The notes beneath the pieces are model-generated. The model was not told the DNA's origin. It saw only the letters and a list, made by a program, of their open reading frames with translations, and made no database searches. Of a DNA stretch of 64,000 bases, positions 1 through 10,564 are shown one piece after another. How positions within the stretch are numbered: position 1 is the first letter of the stretch; every line of letters begins with the position of its first letter. The position numbers and the translations under genes are program-made. This DNA is from Allolobophora icterica (taxonomy: Eukaryota > Annelida > Clitellata > Crassiclitellata > Lumbricidae), in NCBI GenBank assembly GCA_963556255.1, contig OY744610.1, positions 63,797,298 through 63,861,297 of the forward strand, read 5' to 3'.

Positions 1-76
<76 letters not shown>

Positions 77-171
77 CCACCACCACCACCACCACCACCA
101 CCACCACCACCACCACCACCACCACCACCACCACCACCACCACCACCACCACCACCACCACCACCACCACC

Positions 172-205
<34 letters not shown>

Positions 206-208
206 TCA
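1..208. repeat. Trinucleotide array (ATC)n-(ACC)n-(ATC)n
   Basis: ATC units at 1-75, ACC units to about 187, then ATC units to 208. The array runs off the left edge, so its true length is unknown. No coding value. Confidence 0.97.
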
Positions 209-711
209 GGATCGATGGGTCGAAGGCCGTAGGTGTTCAATGCATGATTCATGACTTGTTTCCAAAGTACCCGGTCTTGGACTGATATTCTCCACTCGAA
301 GTCCGACCTACACCTCAGCGTGGGGAGGGGTGAATAGAGTCAAGTAGGGGAATGCCTGCTGAGGCTATGCTATCAGTGGTGACGGTCTTGGTTGAAGTAC
401 CACTTAGGGCGCTACGTGTCGCGTGAGGAAGTCGACGCCAACGACGAAAGGGCATCATCACGATACAGCCGTCGTTGGCGGTCGAGACGGAGTGATGACG
501 GACATAAGCCAGTCATCGCCGGAACAACGACAAAGTCAGCCAGGCCGGGAGGTAACAAGACACCGCTCGACTGAGCTGTAACATGACTCCACTCGAACCG
601 CTGATGAACCCGAGATGAGGCAGAACCGCACCTGGGCGGTTCGGCCGAGCGAAGCGACGAGAGACGGGGGAGATGCGGGGGAGGTGGACAGGCTCAGCAG
701 GAACCCTGACG
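209..711. other. Unassigned moderately GC-rich stretch
   Basis: There is no module and no recognisable protein. The short open frames on both strands show no family signature. An inverted pair GAACCGC/GCGGTTC lies near 625-645. The GC content is higher than in the flanking array, which suggests an unclassified repeat, possibly the end of an RTE-like element next to the (ATC)n tract; this is a guess. Confidence 0.3.
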
Positions 712-1151
712 TGGGCGGCATCGCTGCCTCTGATCTGCTCTGATCTACTCAGAGCTAGTCCCAAGCTTGGAACCCACTTTATGGGAGAAGTGCGATAAAG
801 AAACAGACGAAAGAAATCCAAAACAATGACAATCATAAATAGAAGATCCCGGCTCGGACGGTTCCCGGTTAAATTTTGATTAATATTTATTATTTTATAA
901 GGCGAATATCATCCAGAGATTGGATTTGAATCCGATTTTAACGACAATCCATGAGGTCGTTGACATCTCATAAAAACAAAGGCCGCTGACATCGACAGCA
1001 ATTACTTTGAACAGTTCTCACCGTTCTAATGGCGTAATCCATTTTAATGATTGATTAGACATAATGCAATGCATATTATACAGCTGTACGTAGTACCTAG
1101 GGGTTGATCGTAAAGTGAAGAAAATGTTTTGCATTGGTAAGACGATCGACG

Positions 1152-1192
1152 TATATGCCGATGATTAAGACACGATTTAAAGGTGTTTAAGC
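1152..1192 (-). promoter_or_regulatory. PSE-TATA module
   Basis: Core at 1174-1192 is a full match (forward GATTTAAAGGTGTTTAAGC). The TATA-like TATATG is at 1152-1157, gap about 16 bp. Its duplicate is at 35691-35731. Confidence 0.6.
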
Positions 1193-1370
1193 AAAGAATC
1201 ACAATTGTACTAGTATTCATGATTTAACGACATACTGTGAATGCCGTCGACACTGACCTTATGCTGTAACCTCGATTTATATTACAATTTCACTGAAGTT
1301 GTTTTCATTAATGCAGTCTACAAAAAACCAGTTCACTGTCCAGCGATTGAATAAAAGTTTAAAATAGGCC

Positions 1371-1409
1371 TATATAGCAACTGTAGACACGATTTAAAGG
1401 TGTCTAAGC
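1371..1409 (-). promoter_or_regulatory. PSE-TATA module
   Basis: Perfect core at 1391-1409. TATATA at 1371-1376, gap 14 bp. A GCGATTGAA stretch (minus strand TTCAATCGC) lies 20-30 bp beyond the TATA box. Confidence 0.7.
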
Positions 1410-1712
1410 AGATCTGGATAATTCTATTAGTGTTCACGGTTAAACGACATCTTTTTGGCTGCCAGGGATGTACGTTGAAATCGACCTTAACATAAATTGT
1501 GCAATCATGCAGAAGTAGAAATGAAAGGAGTTGACAGAAGTCTACATAGATTACTCAACGAGAGGAAGCTTCCATGTTTAGGACTGGATTATCATTCGAG
1601 GGTTATTGGTAGAGATGAGAAAGATATGTGGAATTTGTTTTGTTAATGCAGTCTACAACAAATTATAGCCGAACTGTCACCTCGCAATTGAATGAAAAAT
1701 GAAGAATAGGCC

Positions 1713-1752
1713 TATGTAGCGACCGAATGACACGATTTAAAGGTGTCTAAGC
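1713..1752 (-). promoter_or_regulatory. PSE-TATA module
   Basis: Perfect core at 1734-1752. The TATA box is weakened to TATGTA at 1713-1718, gap 15 bp; the duplicate at 36327-36366 keeps TATATA. Confidence 0.6.
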
Positions 1753-2439
1753 AGACCTGGACAATTTCATTAGTATTCACGGTTAAGCGACATCGACCTT
1801 CAGGTAAATTATGCATTCATACAGGGGTAGAAGGGAAAAGAGAAAACAGAAGTCTACTTGGATTCAGCAAACAGAGAAGCTTCCAGGTTTAGGGCATGCG
1901 CTGCGGAAGAGTGGAGATTATCAGGAGAAGATTATCCAAGACACCCAGCTCCTGGATTAGAGCTCAATGAAGACCTTTGGATGGATTGGTATCGTAAAGT
2001 CGTGGACTGGATTATAACTCAACCGGTTATCGATAGAGACGAGAAACAGAAATGGATGGAGTAGAATAGTCAGTGATTTTTCCAATCCTTTGCGTGAAGA
2101 CAAGAAATGCTAAACGTTACAGCGGTTGCGTATATAATTCAGAGACTGGATACAGTGGATAGGAATCCAGGATTTTAACGATAAGGAATTCATATAATAA
2201 AGGAATGGCAAATCGTAAGAATAACTGTATACCCTGTTGCATCCTTACCACAGACGTCATACCGCTTAGTTTTTATGCCTGGAATTAAATATGCTGTTTT
2301 AAATATTCACATGCAATATTTTATTTCACAGCTGTAGGCCTATTTGTGCATCGAGTTTTCAGAAATAGGGGGCCTATAATTAGCTCAAACTAGTAACACA
2401 ACGCCAAATAAGGAGTTTCAGTCCTGTATTATTGGTCTT

Positions 2440-2745
2440 TTTAAGTCTTGCAGGATAGTGTATTGGTTAGTGTGCAGGACTGTGAGTCGAGAGGTCGGGG
2501 GTTCAAGTCCCTGTCAGGGCAGAAATTTGGTTCGAGATTTCTGCTCCACCTGCCCCATAGCCAACTCAGCTATGATGAATACACTGACCGTACACTGCCA
2601 GTGGGAAGATGAGACGGCGAGGGAGAGGACTGGACCGCCCTCATATGCCGAGGCTAAGAAAATGAAGTCGCTGATACTTTATACCCATGGCTGCCTCGGG
2701 GCTAGTGTAAGGGACTGCTCTTCTTTTTCTCCTTCTTCTAACAGT
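2440..2745 (+). mobile_element. tRNA-derived SINE, family S1 copy 1
   Basis: A tRNA-like head has an A-box-like TTGGTTAGTGTGC near 2463 and a B box GGTTCAAGTCC at 2500-2510. The acceptor ends do not pair, so it is not a functional tRNA. An unrelated body of about 230 bp ends in a CT-rich stretch. It interrupts a hairpin element whose remainder resumes at about 2746. A second copy lies at 37240-37535. Confidence 0.7.
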
Positions 2746-2890
2746 TTTACGACATATAACGGCAACAGAGGTCGTTGACTTCGAAATTATTATGAACAGT
2801 TCTCTCCGTTTTTTTTCGTATAATACCGCGATATACTATAACGGAATCGAAATTTGTTTGAAAGCTAGTGATTGAACGAAAAATGAAACA

Positions 2891-2929
2891 TACATAACAT
2901 GGGAAAACACAAGTTAAAGGTGTTTAAAC
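2891..2929 (-). promoter_or_regulatory. PSE-TATA module, degenerate
   Basis: Core AAGTTAAAGGTGTTTAAAC at 2911-2929, TATA-like TACATAACAT at 2891. TTTCGTTCAATC is present on the minus strand just beyond. Confidence 0.5.
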
Positions 2930-3330
2930 AACACTTCACAATTGTACTATAACCCCATGTTTAAAGAATGGCTGGCAGGGTTGTACATGTAAGTTGATAT
3001 CGACCTTATGTAGACATATGTATCCATGCAGGAGTAGACAGGAAAGGAATAGAAAGGATTCTACTTGGATAAATCAAACAGATGAATCTTTCATATTTCG
3101 GGCATATTTATGCTGCGGAAGAGTGGAGATTACCTGGAGAAGGATATTATCCAAGGCACAGTTCCTGGATCAAGAGCTCAAGGAAGACCTAATAGCGTGG
3201 ATTGGTAACATTGAGTTGAGGACTGGGTTATCATTCGTCGGGTATTTGATATAAATTGTTTTTGTTACCGCAATTTTCTGTGATAGACAAAGTCACCGAA
3301 AGCCTAGCGATTGAACTCAAAATTAGGAAA

Positions 3331-3372
3331 TATATATAGCTTCGGTAAGATTCGATTTAAAGGTGTTTAAAC
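3331..3372 (-). promoter_or_regulatory. PSE-TATA module
   Basis: Core at 3354-3372, TATATATA at 3331-3338, gap 15 bp. One of the cleanest examples, and shared with the duplicate at 38124-38165. Confidence 0.7.
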
Positions 3373-3655
3373 AGAACTTTATTGTGATACTAAAAACTCA
3401 ATGTTTAACGAACTCTTGTGGCTTCCAAGGGTTGCACTTTGGCATAGACCTTAGATTAACATAATTATTGTTATGCATTCACGCAGGAGTAGAATGGTGA
3501 GCAGCACAACTCACGTGCGAAGGAACCTATCGATTAGGCGAAATGAAGTATAAATTATATATTATTATTATTATTATTCCACAGTTTAACGTCGTCCTAT
3601 GACATCAAAGGCCGTCGACGACAATTCAGATCATACACAGTACAGTAAAATGAAG

Positions 3656-3690
3656 TTATAACATCTGTAAGACACCATTTAAAGGTGTCA
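3656..3690 (-). promoter_or_regulatory. PSE-TATA module, partial
   Basis: Core ATTTAAAGGTGTCA at 3677-3690 lacks its outer end. TTATAAC at 3656-3662, gap 14 bp. The I-like LINE begins about 100 bp to the right. Confidence 0.45.
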
Positions 3691-4470
3691 GAATTTCAGA
3701 ACTGAATTTATAATGTCATTAGTGTTCATTGCTTAACAGCATAAGATAATACAGCTACTAATGTCAATTACACATGAACTGTAATAAGACATTTTAAACA
3801 ATATTTTGCATCAATTATCATAAAACATGAAATTTTAGATGTACAAAAAAAATTCTTGATGAACATTCTCAGTGCACATGGTATTCTTAATCTATTTATT
3901 TGAGCAGTAAAAAAAGTTTTATTACAAGTTTATAAGACAAGTAATTTTCGTATTCATGAGATTCCCATTCTACTTATGTATTTTCAAGAGTAAAATACAA
4001 CCAAACAGTAATAAAGAAGTAAATTTGTAACAACTAAATTACATTAATTATTTCTTTAACATGTGATACAGACTTGATAATAAGAGAACTACCATTTCAA
4101 TACAGATTCTCAAGCTACCACTTCAATCTTCAAATTATTATTTATATTTATCACACATGCAACAAGAAGTCTTTTTATATTTATCACACATATTTATCAC
4201 ACATGCAACCATTACACCAGACTCTCATTCTCTGGCGAATGTTTACATAGTAATTATTGAATACAATCACGCAACTGTGGACAACCCACAATGTCCACAA
4301 CCATAACATGAAATTCTTATTCTACTCTTCAATTTGACACAGCAATCAAATGATATAATAAAACCATATTATAGAAATAGTTGAAGCATTTGGGAAAAGA
4401 CAAGGCAGGCCTAACCTATACCACACATAAAGGAATATCTGTTTACATAAACTTTTATATACAACAGTAT

Positions 4471-5721
4471 TTACATAATTTTTCCTTTAGTAATAAGGTT
4501 TATAAGCCTAAAAACTTCACTTTGCATACATCCTACACCAAGCAAAGTCTTTATGGTAAAATCTAATTTATATGAATTACATTTATCTCTTAATATGTTA
4601 GATATATTTTCTTTTTTACAATTCAGTAATAAATGATTTATATTTTCTGTAACTTTACACGAATTACAAAGACCACTTTTATGTTTCTTCATAAGGAAAA
4701 GTCTTTCATTAAGATTTACTTTCCCTAATCTTAATCTTGAAATTTGAACCTCCTTCTTTCTATTAAGTTCAAGAAACTTGATGCTTGTGTCCACCACAGG
4801 ACATATATACTTATAATGATGACCCTTTGGGTCACCATCATAATTCCTCTGCCATTCATTAATAACATGAGATTTTATAATTGAAAAGACTTCTTGTAAT
4901 TCTAGATAATTTCTTGAATTAATAACAGGCATATTGAGTGATTGTTTTGCTAAAGAATCAGCTCTTTCATTGCCTAATATGTTTACATGACTTGGGATCC
5001 AAATCAAATGTACTTTGCTTATCTTAATTTTATTAAAAGATTGTATTGTTTCTTGTAATAGGGTTGGTCGGGACTTTGAAAAAGAATTCTTAATAGAAGT
5101 AAGAACACTTAAAGAGTCAGAAAAAACAGCAAAACATCTAAGGTCTTGATTTTCATTTTCCGATATCCAAGAAAAGACCTCCTTAATAGCAGTTAATTCT
5201 GCAGCATATATGCTAGAGTTATTGCAAAGGCGGATTTGCTTATCAAAATTTAGTTTAGGAATTGTGTAAGCAGCAGCGACTAAGTTTTCAGCTTTAGAAC
5301 CATCAGTGTATATATGTGTATATGTGTGATATTTGTGCATGTGTTCTAAAGAGATAAGGCGGAGAAGTTCAGGGTTGTCATTCCTCTTGCTCAGCGATTT
5401 ATGGAGACTGATATCGACTTCAATGTCATTATTCTGCCAAGGAGGAGTTGTAGGAAACGATGGTGCCTGAAAAGGGATGTTAAGAGAACGGAAAAAGCTG
5501 TGTGTTCGTGTGTAAGTGGATTGGTCCTTATGGGCAAATGTTCTGAACTCATTTGTCCAATGAGGTTGATAAACGGCTCTTGTTGGATGATCTGGGTTAC
5601 CCAAGATTTTTGTACCCATTTTTAAGGAATTTTGTAATTGTCTCAGTGGTAAGGGCAGTTCACCGCACTCATTTTGAAGTGCTGAGGCGGCAGTACCTTT
5701 GGCAGCTCCACAGCACAGCAC
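4471..5721 (-). pseudogene. I-like ORF2, C-terminal part with RNase H
   Basis: An open frame of about 416 residues. RNase H acidic positions are visible in order: YTDGSK (Asp), YAAELTAI (Glu), FSDSLSV (Asp) and GNERADSLAK (Asp), so the catalytic set is complete. A C-terminal cysteine/histidine cluster (LCNSCKVTENINHLLLNC) follows, as in related LINEs. The frame is separated by a frameshift from the RT frame to its right, so the protein is broken. RNase H in I-group LINEs is thought to remove RNA from the cDNA hybrid. Confidence 0.88.
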
Positions 5722-5823
5722 AGCACAGCCTTAACGCCTCAGTCTGTATAGAGGATATTTTATCTAAATATGACTTAGGAGCTGAAGAATAAGCTACATC
5801 ACCGTAATCAATAACTGATCTAA

Positions 5824-6822
5824 TTAGGGCTCTATAAATATTAAGTAGCGCTTTTTTTGAAGCTCCCCAATAGTTACCAGATAGTTAGATACAGCTCTCA
5901 TAAGATTCATGCGGTTTTTACACTTGCTTATCACATATTCTATATGTGGCTTCCACGACAATCTATGATCAAAAATGACTCCAAGGAATTTAGCTGTTTT
6001 TTCAATTTTAATGGACTCTCTGCCAATTTTTATGTTAACTCTTGGTAACCTACGTTTCTTAGTAAATAAAACTCCTATGGTTTTATTGATAGATATCTTA
6101 AATCCATTCTTATTACACCATTCATTAACTGCATTTAGAGACAACTGGATTCTGTTTTCTAATTTCTTATGGTTCCGATGGCCTGCATAGATGGAGCTGT
6201 CATCAGCAAACAAAGTCATCTCAGTCCCATCCAACCCATTAGGTATATCATTAATCATAATGAGAAATAGTAAGGGTGATATAATAGACCCTTGAGGTGT
6301 ACCATTTTCCAAAGTGTATTTGTCTGAAAAAGAAGCTCCAACTTTGACTTGAAATGTCCTTTTAGATAAAAAGTTTACTATCCAATGATAAGTTTTACCT
6401 TTTATTCCCATATTTAACAGTTTTTTCAGCAGTGTAGGAACATGGAGCATGTCATATGCACGCTCAAAATCAATAAAGATAGCCAATACGTCTTCTTTAT
6501 TTTTTAATTTTTTCAAAATGTTATCCTGCAATTTAAGAATTTGGTCAATGGTACTTTTGTTTTTTCTGAATCCCGACTGATTCTTTGAAAGCAGTTTATT
6601 TCTTTCTACAAACCACTGTAATCTATTTGTGACAAGTCTCTCCATGACTTTACAAATGGTTGAGGTTAATGATATAGGTCTGTATGAATCAGGGCTATCT
6701 GCACTTTTATTCGGTTTGAGAAGGGGCAAGATGATGGCATGATGCCAATCATCTGGCAATTTACTTTCTGTCCAGATCTTATTATAAAAAGCTAACAATA
6801 TCCTAAGTGCATGTTTGTGCAA
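5824..6822 (-). pseudogene. I-like ORF2, reverse transcriptase part
   Basis: About 332 residues, preceded in the same frame by SPGDDKIPYEFL up to about 6985. RT blocks in order: YRPISLTSTICKVMERL, SGFRKNKSTIDQ, IFIDFERAYDML (catalytic Asp), NGTPQGSIISPLLF and FADDSS (catalytic Asp pair), then the thumb region KFLGVIFDHRLSWKPHIE. It ends in a frameshift near 5824 after SNYLV. The N-terminal endonuclease is missing, as expected for 5' truncation during target-primed reverse transcription. Confidence 0.9.
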
Positions 6823-7000
6823 ATGTTTAAGAAATTCATATGGGATTTTATCATCACCTGGCGATTTACTACTTTTAGATTTGCAAATGGCATCTTTTAA
6901 TTCTTTTATTGAGAAATTTTCATTAAGAGCCTCAATATCTAGATCTGGTAAAATATCTGAAGGAGTAGGTTTGTATTCAGTTTGGGCATATTTTAAATTA

Positions 7001-7037
7001 TATATGGTTATAAAGACCCTATTTAAAGGTGTCTAAG
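7001..7037 (-). promoter_or_regulatory. PSE-TATA module abutting the LINE
   Basis: Core at 7021-7037, TATATG at 7001-7006, gap 14 bp. The start-site region is cut off by the 5' end of the I-like LINE at about 6985. Confidence 0.6.
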
Positions 7038-7364
7038 CAGAGCTCTTCAATTGTACTAGAACTCAGTGTTTAACGACATCTTGTGGTTGCCATGGTTGTA
7101 GGTTGACAACGACTTCACGTTAAAATGCATTCGTTCTAAACATAACAGAAATGCTTATTTTATCGGACGATTGGATGGATTCAGAGTTTAACGACACCTT
7201 ATAGCAACAGAGGCAGTTGGCGTCGATAGGACAAAATAAAAAAAAATTGAAATAGTTTTATAATTTTTTCTAAGTAATTTTCTTAATAATTTTCGATGCT
7301 TTTTATTAGTCCTCTTATTACAACACGAATCAATTCAGGCGATGAATTGGTTTGTTTATGTTTA

Positions 7365-7435
7365 AAATTAACGACGCCGTGTTATAACATATATGATTAA
7401 CGTCGCACTTCTGCTATCTCCAGTGAGAGTGCGAA
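7365..7435 (-). ncRNA. Candidate small RNA, two-hairpin type
   Basis: Minus strand. The terminal hairpin arms are at 7373-7378 and 7400-7404 with a TTAAC tail, and the CCAG/CTGG-like block lies upstream. A TATA box (ATTTATATAGCAG, about 7459-7471) lies at the expected distance, but the PSE position is now occupied by a trinucleotide array. Probably a dead promoter. Confidence 0.35.
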
Positions 7436-7473
7436 TTATGCTCATGTTTGCAATTGAAATTTATATAGCAGTA

Positions 7474-7502
7474 GATTACTATTACTACTACTACTACTAC
7501 TG

Positions 7503-7555
<53 letters not shown>

Positions 7556-7730
7556 ATTGCTACTGCCACTGCCACTGCCACTGCCACTGCCACTGCCACT
7601 GCCACTACCACTACCACAGCCACAGCCACTGCCACTGCCACTACCACTACCACTACCACTACCACTACCACTACCACTACCACTACCACTACCACTACCA
7701 CTACCACTACCACTACCACTACCACTACCA

Positions 7731-7794
<64 letters not shown>

Positions 7795-7799
7795 CACTA
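7474..7799. repeat. Compound trinucleotide array (CTA/CTG/CCACTG/CCACTA)n
   Basis: CTA units, then CTG, then hexamers CCACTG and CCACTA, then CTA. It begins where the PSE of the adjacent module should be. The homopolymer-like frames through it are artefacts. Confidence 0.97.
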
Positions 7800-8022
7800 C
7801 ACTCTGCATGAATTATTTGACATTGGAATATAAGATCAAAGTTCACCAGGTGGTGATTGGTCCTTCTGACTGCTGCGGCCTCATATGCTCTAACCAATAC
7901 GCGACCGTGTCCGACGATAAAAATCATAGGACTGATAAGTTTAACGACATGTTGCGGCTACAAGGGTTAATGACGTTAATCTGATCCTTTCAGTACGGGT
8001 GTTTGGTCGGTTAGTCACTGTT

Positions 8023-8338
8023 CAGTGTTTAATCTAGACGTCTTTGGGGGGGGGGGGTAAAGTTCCCCCCCAGGATTGATGTTTTCCCCCCAGAGGCCGG
8101 CAATATTATAATGTTGAGAGCTTTTGGGGAGGCAAATTCCCCCAGGATACATGGTGATATATGACTAAAAAAAAAAAAAAAAAAAGGTCATCAACTTTTT
8201 TTGGAAGATGAAAGTAGAAAAAGTCTGAATGAAAGTTAGAAAAATCTGGATGAAAGTTGAAAAAGTCTGACAAATTGGCTGGTCCCCCCAGAAACCTGGG
8301 TTCCCCTCCCAGAAGAGGGGGACTAGATTAAACACTGG
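8023..8338. mobile_element. hAT-like MITE, copy 1 (316 bp)
   Basis: Ends CAGTGTTTAATCTAG and CTAGATTAAACACTG are inverted 15-bp matches. Direct 8-bp repeats TCACTGTT flank it at 8015-8022 and 8339-8346. The CAGTG terminus with an 8-bp duplication is the hAT signature. The interior has many G/C runs and an A19 run and encodes nothing. Copy 2 is at 63322-63698 in opposite orientation. It interrupts a hairpin element: TGTT|...|TTTAAAGACACTGTG reads through once it is removed. Confidence 0.88.
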
Positions 8339-8344
8339 TCACTG

Positions 8345-8400
8345 TTTAAAGACACTGTGTCATAGCAAAGATGATTAGCGTTGCCTACCTCCTCTCTACA
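8345..8400 (-). other. Terminal-hairpin element, minus strand
   Basis: Forward GACACTGTGTCATAGC then GATGATTAGCGTTG: the minus-strand hairpin of the GACGCU/AGUGUC type, with an inner UCAU/AUGA pairing. The hAT MITE lies at its left (3') edge. Confidence 0.5.
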
Positions 8401-8611
8401 GTCTTAAGACGGGCACTATCAGAGAACGGGCAGCGGCGAAGTTCAACGTTGGTAATAGAAGTTTCAATGATTGACGACATCTTATGGCTACTAGGGCCGT
8501 TAACATCGCTTTTCTCATTTTCCATGCTTTGGACTAGCGCTGTTTAGCATTCTTGACACTACGAATAATCAGGGAGTCTAATTGGAGAAATAGCGAAGTC
8601 TATGGGGTCTA

Positions 8612-8634
8612 AACTAACGAGTTAAAGATGTCTC
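8612..8634 (-). promoter_or_regulatory. Degenerate PSE-like element
   Basis: GAGTTAAAGATGTCTC, with CTATGG as a poor TATA box about 14 bp away. Its homologue at 45714-45731 is also degenerate. Confidence 0.3.
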
Positions 8635-8683
8635 ACCTGTGCCTGAAGTTATACGAATACGACTATAGAACGAAATATAAAAC

Positions 8684-8720
8684 ATATAGGATCAGAAATA
8701 AATAATTTAAAGGTGTCTAC
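8684..8720 (-). promoter_or_regulatory. PSE-TATA module
   Basis: Core TAATTTAAAGGTGTCTAC at 8703-8720, ATATA at 8684-8688, gap 14 bp. Part of a stretch of about 300 bp repeated at 45600-45870. Confidence 0.55.
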
Positions 8721-8833
8721 AATTTTGCTGTCTGATTATAATATGTAGCTTGAAATTGTTTAACGACATCTTGCTTTGACCGTTCGCTGAAAAGACCATG
8801 TGCAGTGACATCAGCAACTGAACGAAAATGTTT

Positions 8834-8861
8834 TATAAATAACCGATCTAAAGATGTCTAA
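8834..8861 (-). promoter_or_regulatory. PSE-like element with shortened spacer
   Basis: Core GATCTAAAGATGTCTAA at 8845-8861. TATAAAT at 8834-8840 leaves a gap of only about 4 bp. The related module at 43177-43216 keeps the normal 15 bp, so this copy has probably lost about 10 bp. Confidence 0.35.
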
Positions 8862-8908
8862 TTTAGCCTATTGTAAAGCTTAGTGTAAAGACACCTTGCT
8901 GCTGCTGT

Positions 8909-9003
<95 letters not shown>

Positions 9004-9010
9004 ATAGTAA

Positions 9011-9050
<40 letters not shown>

Positions 9051-9051
9051 T

Positions 9052-9117
<66 letters not shown>

Positions 9118-9118
9118 A
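8909..9118. repeat. (AGT)n trinucleotide array
   Basis: About 210 bp of AGT with a few AAT and TGT interruptions. It directly follows a TTAGTGTAAAGACACCTTGC hairpin-tail remnant. Confidence 0.97.
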
Positions 9119-9414
9119 TTTTTAACTACATCGTATGATAACGCCCTCCTCCTTTCTCCTGGCTTGACGTTGACCATATATTATTATTTTTTTATAACAT
9201 TCATTTATACTACACGTTATACAACTACGGCTGCGTATATAATGCAGAGTGGATTGGAATAAAAGATTTAACGACTCTTAACGAGAATAAAAGCCGTTGA
9301 CGTCTTTAGGAAAAACTTCTCTACAATTTTCACCTAAGTTGCTTTTGTTACCGTAATTTCCTACTAAGCGCAGAATCCTTCGGCAGTATACGGATTAAAC
9401 GAAAAACGAAGCAT

Positions 9415-9452
9415 ACATATCATCGGAAAGACGCGATTTTAAGGTGTTTAAG
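9415..9452 (-). promoter_or_regulatory. PSE-TATA module
   Basis: Core CGATTTTAAGGTGTTTAAGC at 9433-9452, ACATAT at 9415-9420, gap 13 bp. Confidence 0.55.
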
Positions 9453-9738
9453 CACATGTTTGGGATTGTACTAGAATTCGGTGTTTAACGACATTTTGTG
9501 GCTGCCAGAGTTATACTTTGTTATTACTTATAATTATTAGTAATATTCATTTATACTACACATTATGCAACCACGGTTGAGTATAATTATAATCCAAAGA
9601 TTGGAATAGAATCCACAATTTTAAAGACAGTTAATGAGACTTAAAGCCGGTGACGATTTTCGCCTAAGTTGCTTTTTCGCAATTTGCTACGAGGAGTACT
9701 TATCGTTTAAATTCGGCGATCGAACGAAAAATGAAGAA

Positions 9739-9776
9739 TATAGCTTTCATGGGACATTATTTAAAGGTGTATAAGC
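9739..9776 (-). promoter_or_regulatory. PSE-TATA module
   Basis: Core ATTATTTAAAGGTGTATAAG at 9757-9776. AATATAG at 9738-9744, gap about 15 bp. GCGATCGAACGAAAAATGAAG lies beyond. Confidence 0.6.
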
Positions 9777-10378
9777 AGCGCTTCACAACAGTACTATTAT
9801 TCATGCTTTATTTCTGCAATACTTTCCACAGCGACTAGTACTGTTTGTGAACAGATGAGGCGGCGAGGGAGAGGAGTGGCTACTAAATAACTCACAGTTA
9901 GGATACAACACAGTGATGGTTGTTTTAAGGATGAGTTTGAGGGGGATAGAGTAAAGGTAATATTCATGGCCAGGTGAGCATTTGATCGCGGTTCGATATC
10001 CGTAACTACCCCACCCCCTCTAGAACGGGCGTCTTGCATGACTTCCAAAACGTCTGTTTTATTAGGATCATGATTGTACTGTCATGTTTCAATATAATGT
10101 TACTGTGTACTTGTCAGCACGAATTAATAAAGAAGATTATTATTATTATTAACGGCTCAAGCAGCCTCAAGATGTCGTTAAAAGTGGAAAATAATACGAA
10201 TATTTCATTTCCAAATAGACACTTTTGAAAAAGTGTTTTTTCTGCAACGTATTCTTCGGTTGAGTCAATTAGCTGATAGATGATTTATTAAAGTAATGAA
10301 AACTATGAAAAATGTCTTCTTTATCAAAGGCCTTGAGTACCAAAAGATGTTAAAACACGGAATAAGTCGATGATTTCG

Positions 10379-10418
10379 TTGGACACCTTTACAACGCTGA
10401 AACCAGGTGCTATAAATT
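10379..10418 (+). promoter_or_regulatory. PSE-TATA module, isolated
   Basis: Core TTGGACACCTTTACAACGC at 10379-10397, TATAAATT at 10411-10418, gap 13 bp. The flanks are not recognisably similar to other modules, so the conserved part is just the PSE, spacer length and TATA box. Confidence 0.55.
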
Positions 10419-10564
10419 TGTCAACCGCTGTCACTGGCTAGACGTTTTATTTGAGTGAATTGTGTTGATGAATTTGTTACAAATCAAGATGATGTAAATT
10501 TTCAGGTATTAAGTGAAATGAAAATGATTTAACTGTTAAGTGCAAATGTCCTAAGACAAGAGAA

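Larger units (their letters stand above)
712..3470. repeat. Segmental duplication, copy A (partner 35178-38240)
   Basis: Near-identical sequence runs in direct orientation from the shared start (GTGGGCGGCATCGCTGCCTC) through five promoter modules and one SINE. Module offsets between the copies are 34539, 34537, 34614, 34795 and 34793 bp, so the copies differ by a few indels. Both copies hold the SINE, so it predates the duplication. Confidence 0.9.
3780..6985 (-). mobile_element. I-like non-LTR retrotransposon, 5'-truncated
   Basis: A minus-strand LINE that retains RT, RNase H and a 3' UTR of about 700 bp (3780-4470). Endonuclease and ORF1 are missing: the readable frame starts in the region before the RT. 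It sits between two promoter modules (3656 and 7001). The RT (FADDSSIYAG) and RNase H are close to those of the element at 20.9-26.1 kb, so the two are one family. The left boundary is approximate. Confidence 0.88.

Noticed and set aside
600..640. Hammerhead-ribozyme-like CTGATGA followed by GAAC
   Set aside because: CUGAUGA is present, but the required GAAA and a pairable cleavage stem are not; the match is partial only.
392..836. Short frames on both strands in the GC-richer stretch
   Set aside because: Overlapping frames on opposite strands without domain signatures; length is as expected by chance at this composition.
1858..2064. A 68-codon frame ending VIDRDEKQKWME, also present in the duplicate at 36425-36679
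   Set aside because: The frame is open in both copies only because they are near-identical; more distant copies (2994-3254, 31690-31900, 32800-33010, 37860-38102) use other frames or contain stops, and the changes between the two copies alter the protein. No known domain.
2447..2520. Functional tRNA gene (also at 37245-37320)
   Set aside because: A and B boxes are present, but the acceptor arms do not pair and a SINE body follows.
7393..7833. Long frames rich in Tyr/His, Val, Ser/Gly or Leu/Pro
   Set aside because: They are the translations of a trinucleotide array on both strands; no start context or domain. The same applies to 8896-9177, 19400-19882, 26693-27348, 51151-52440 and 53525-53867.
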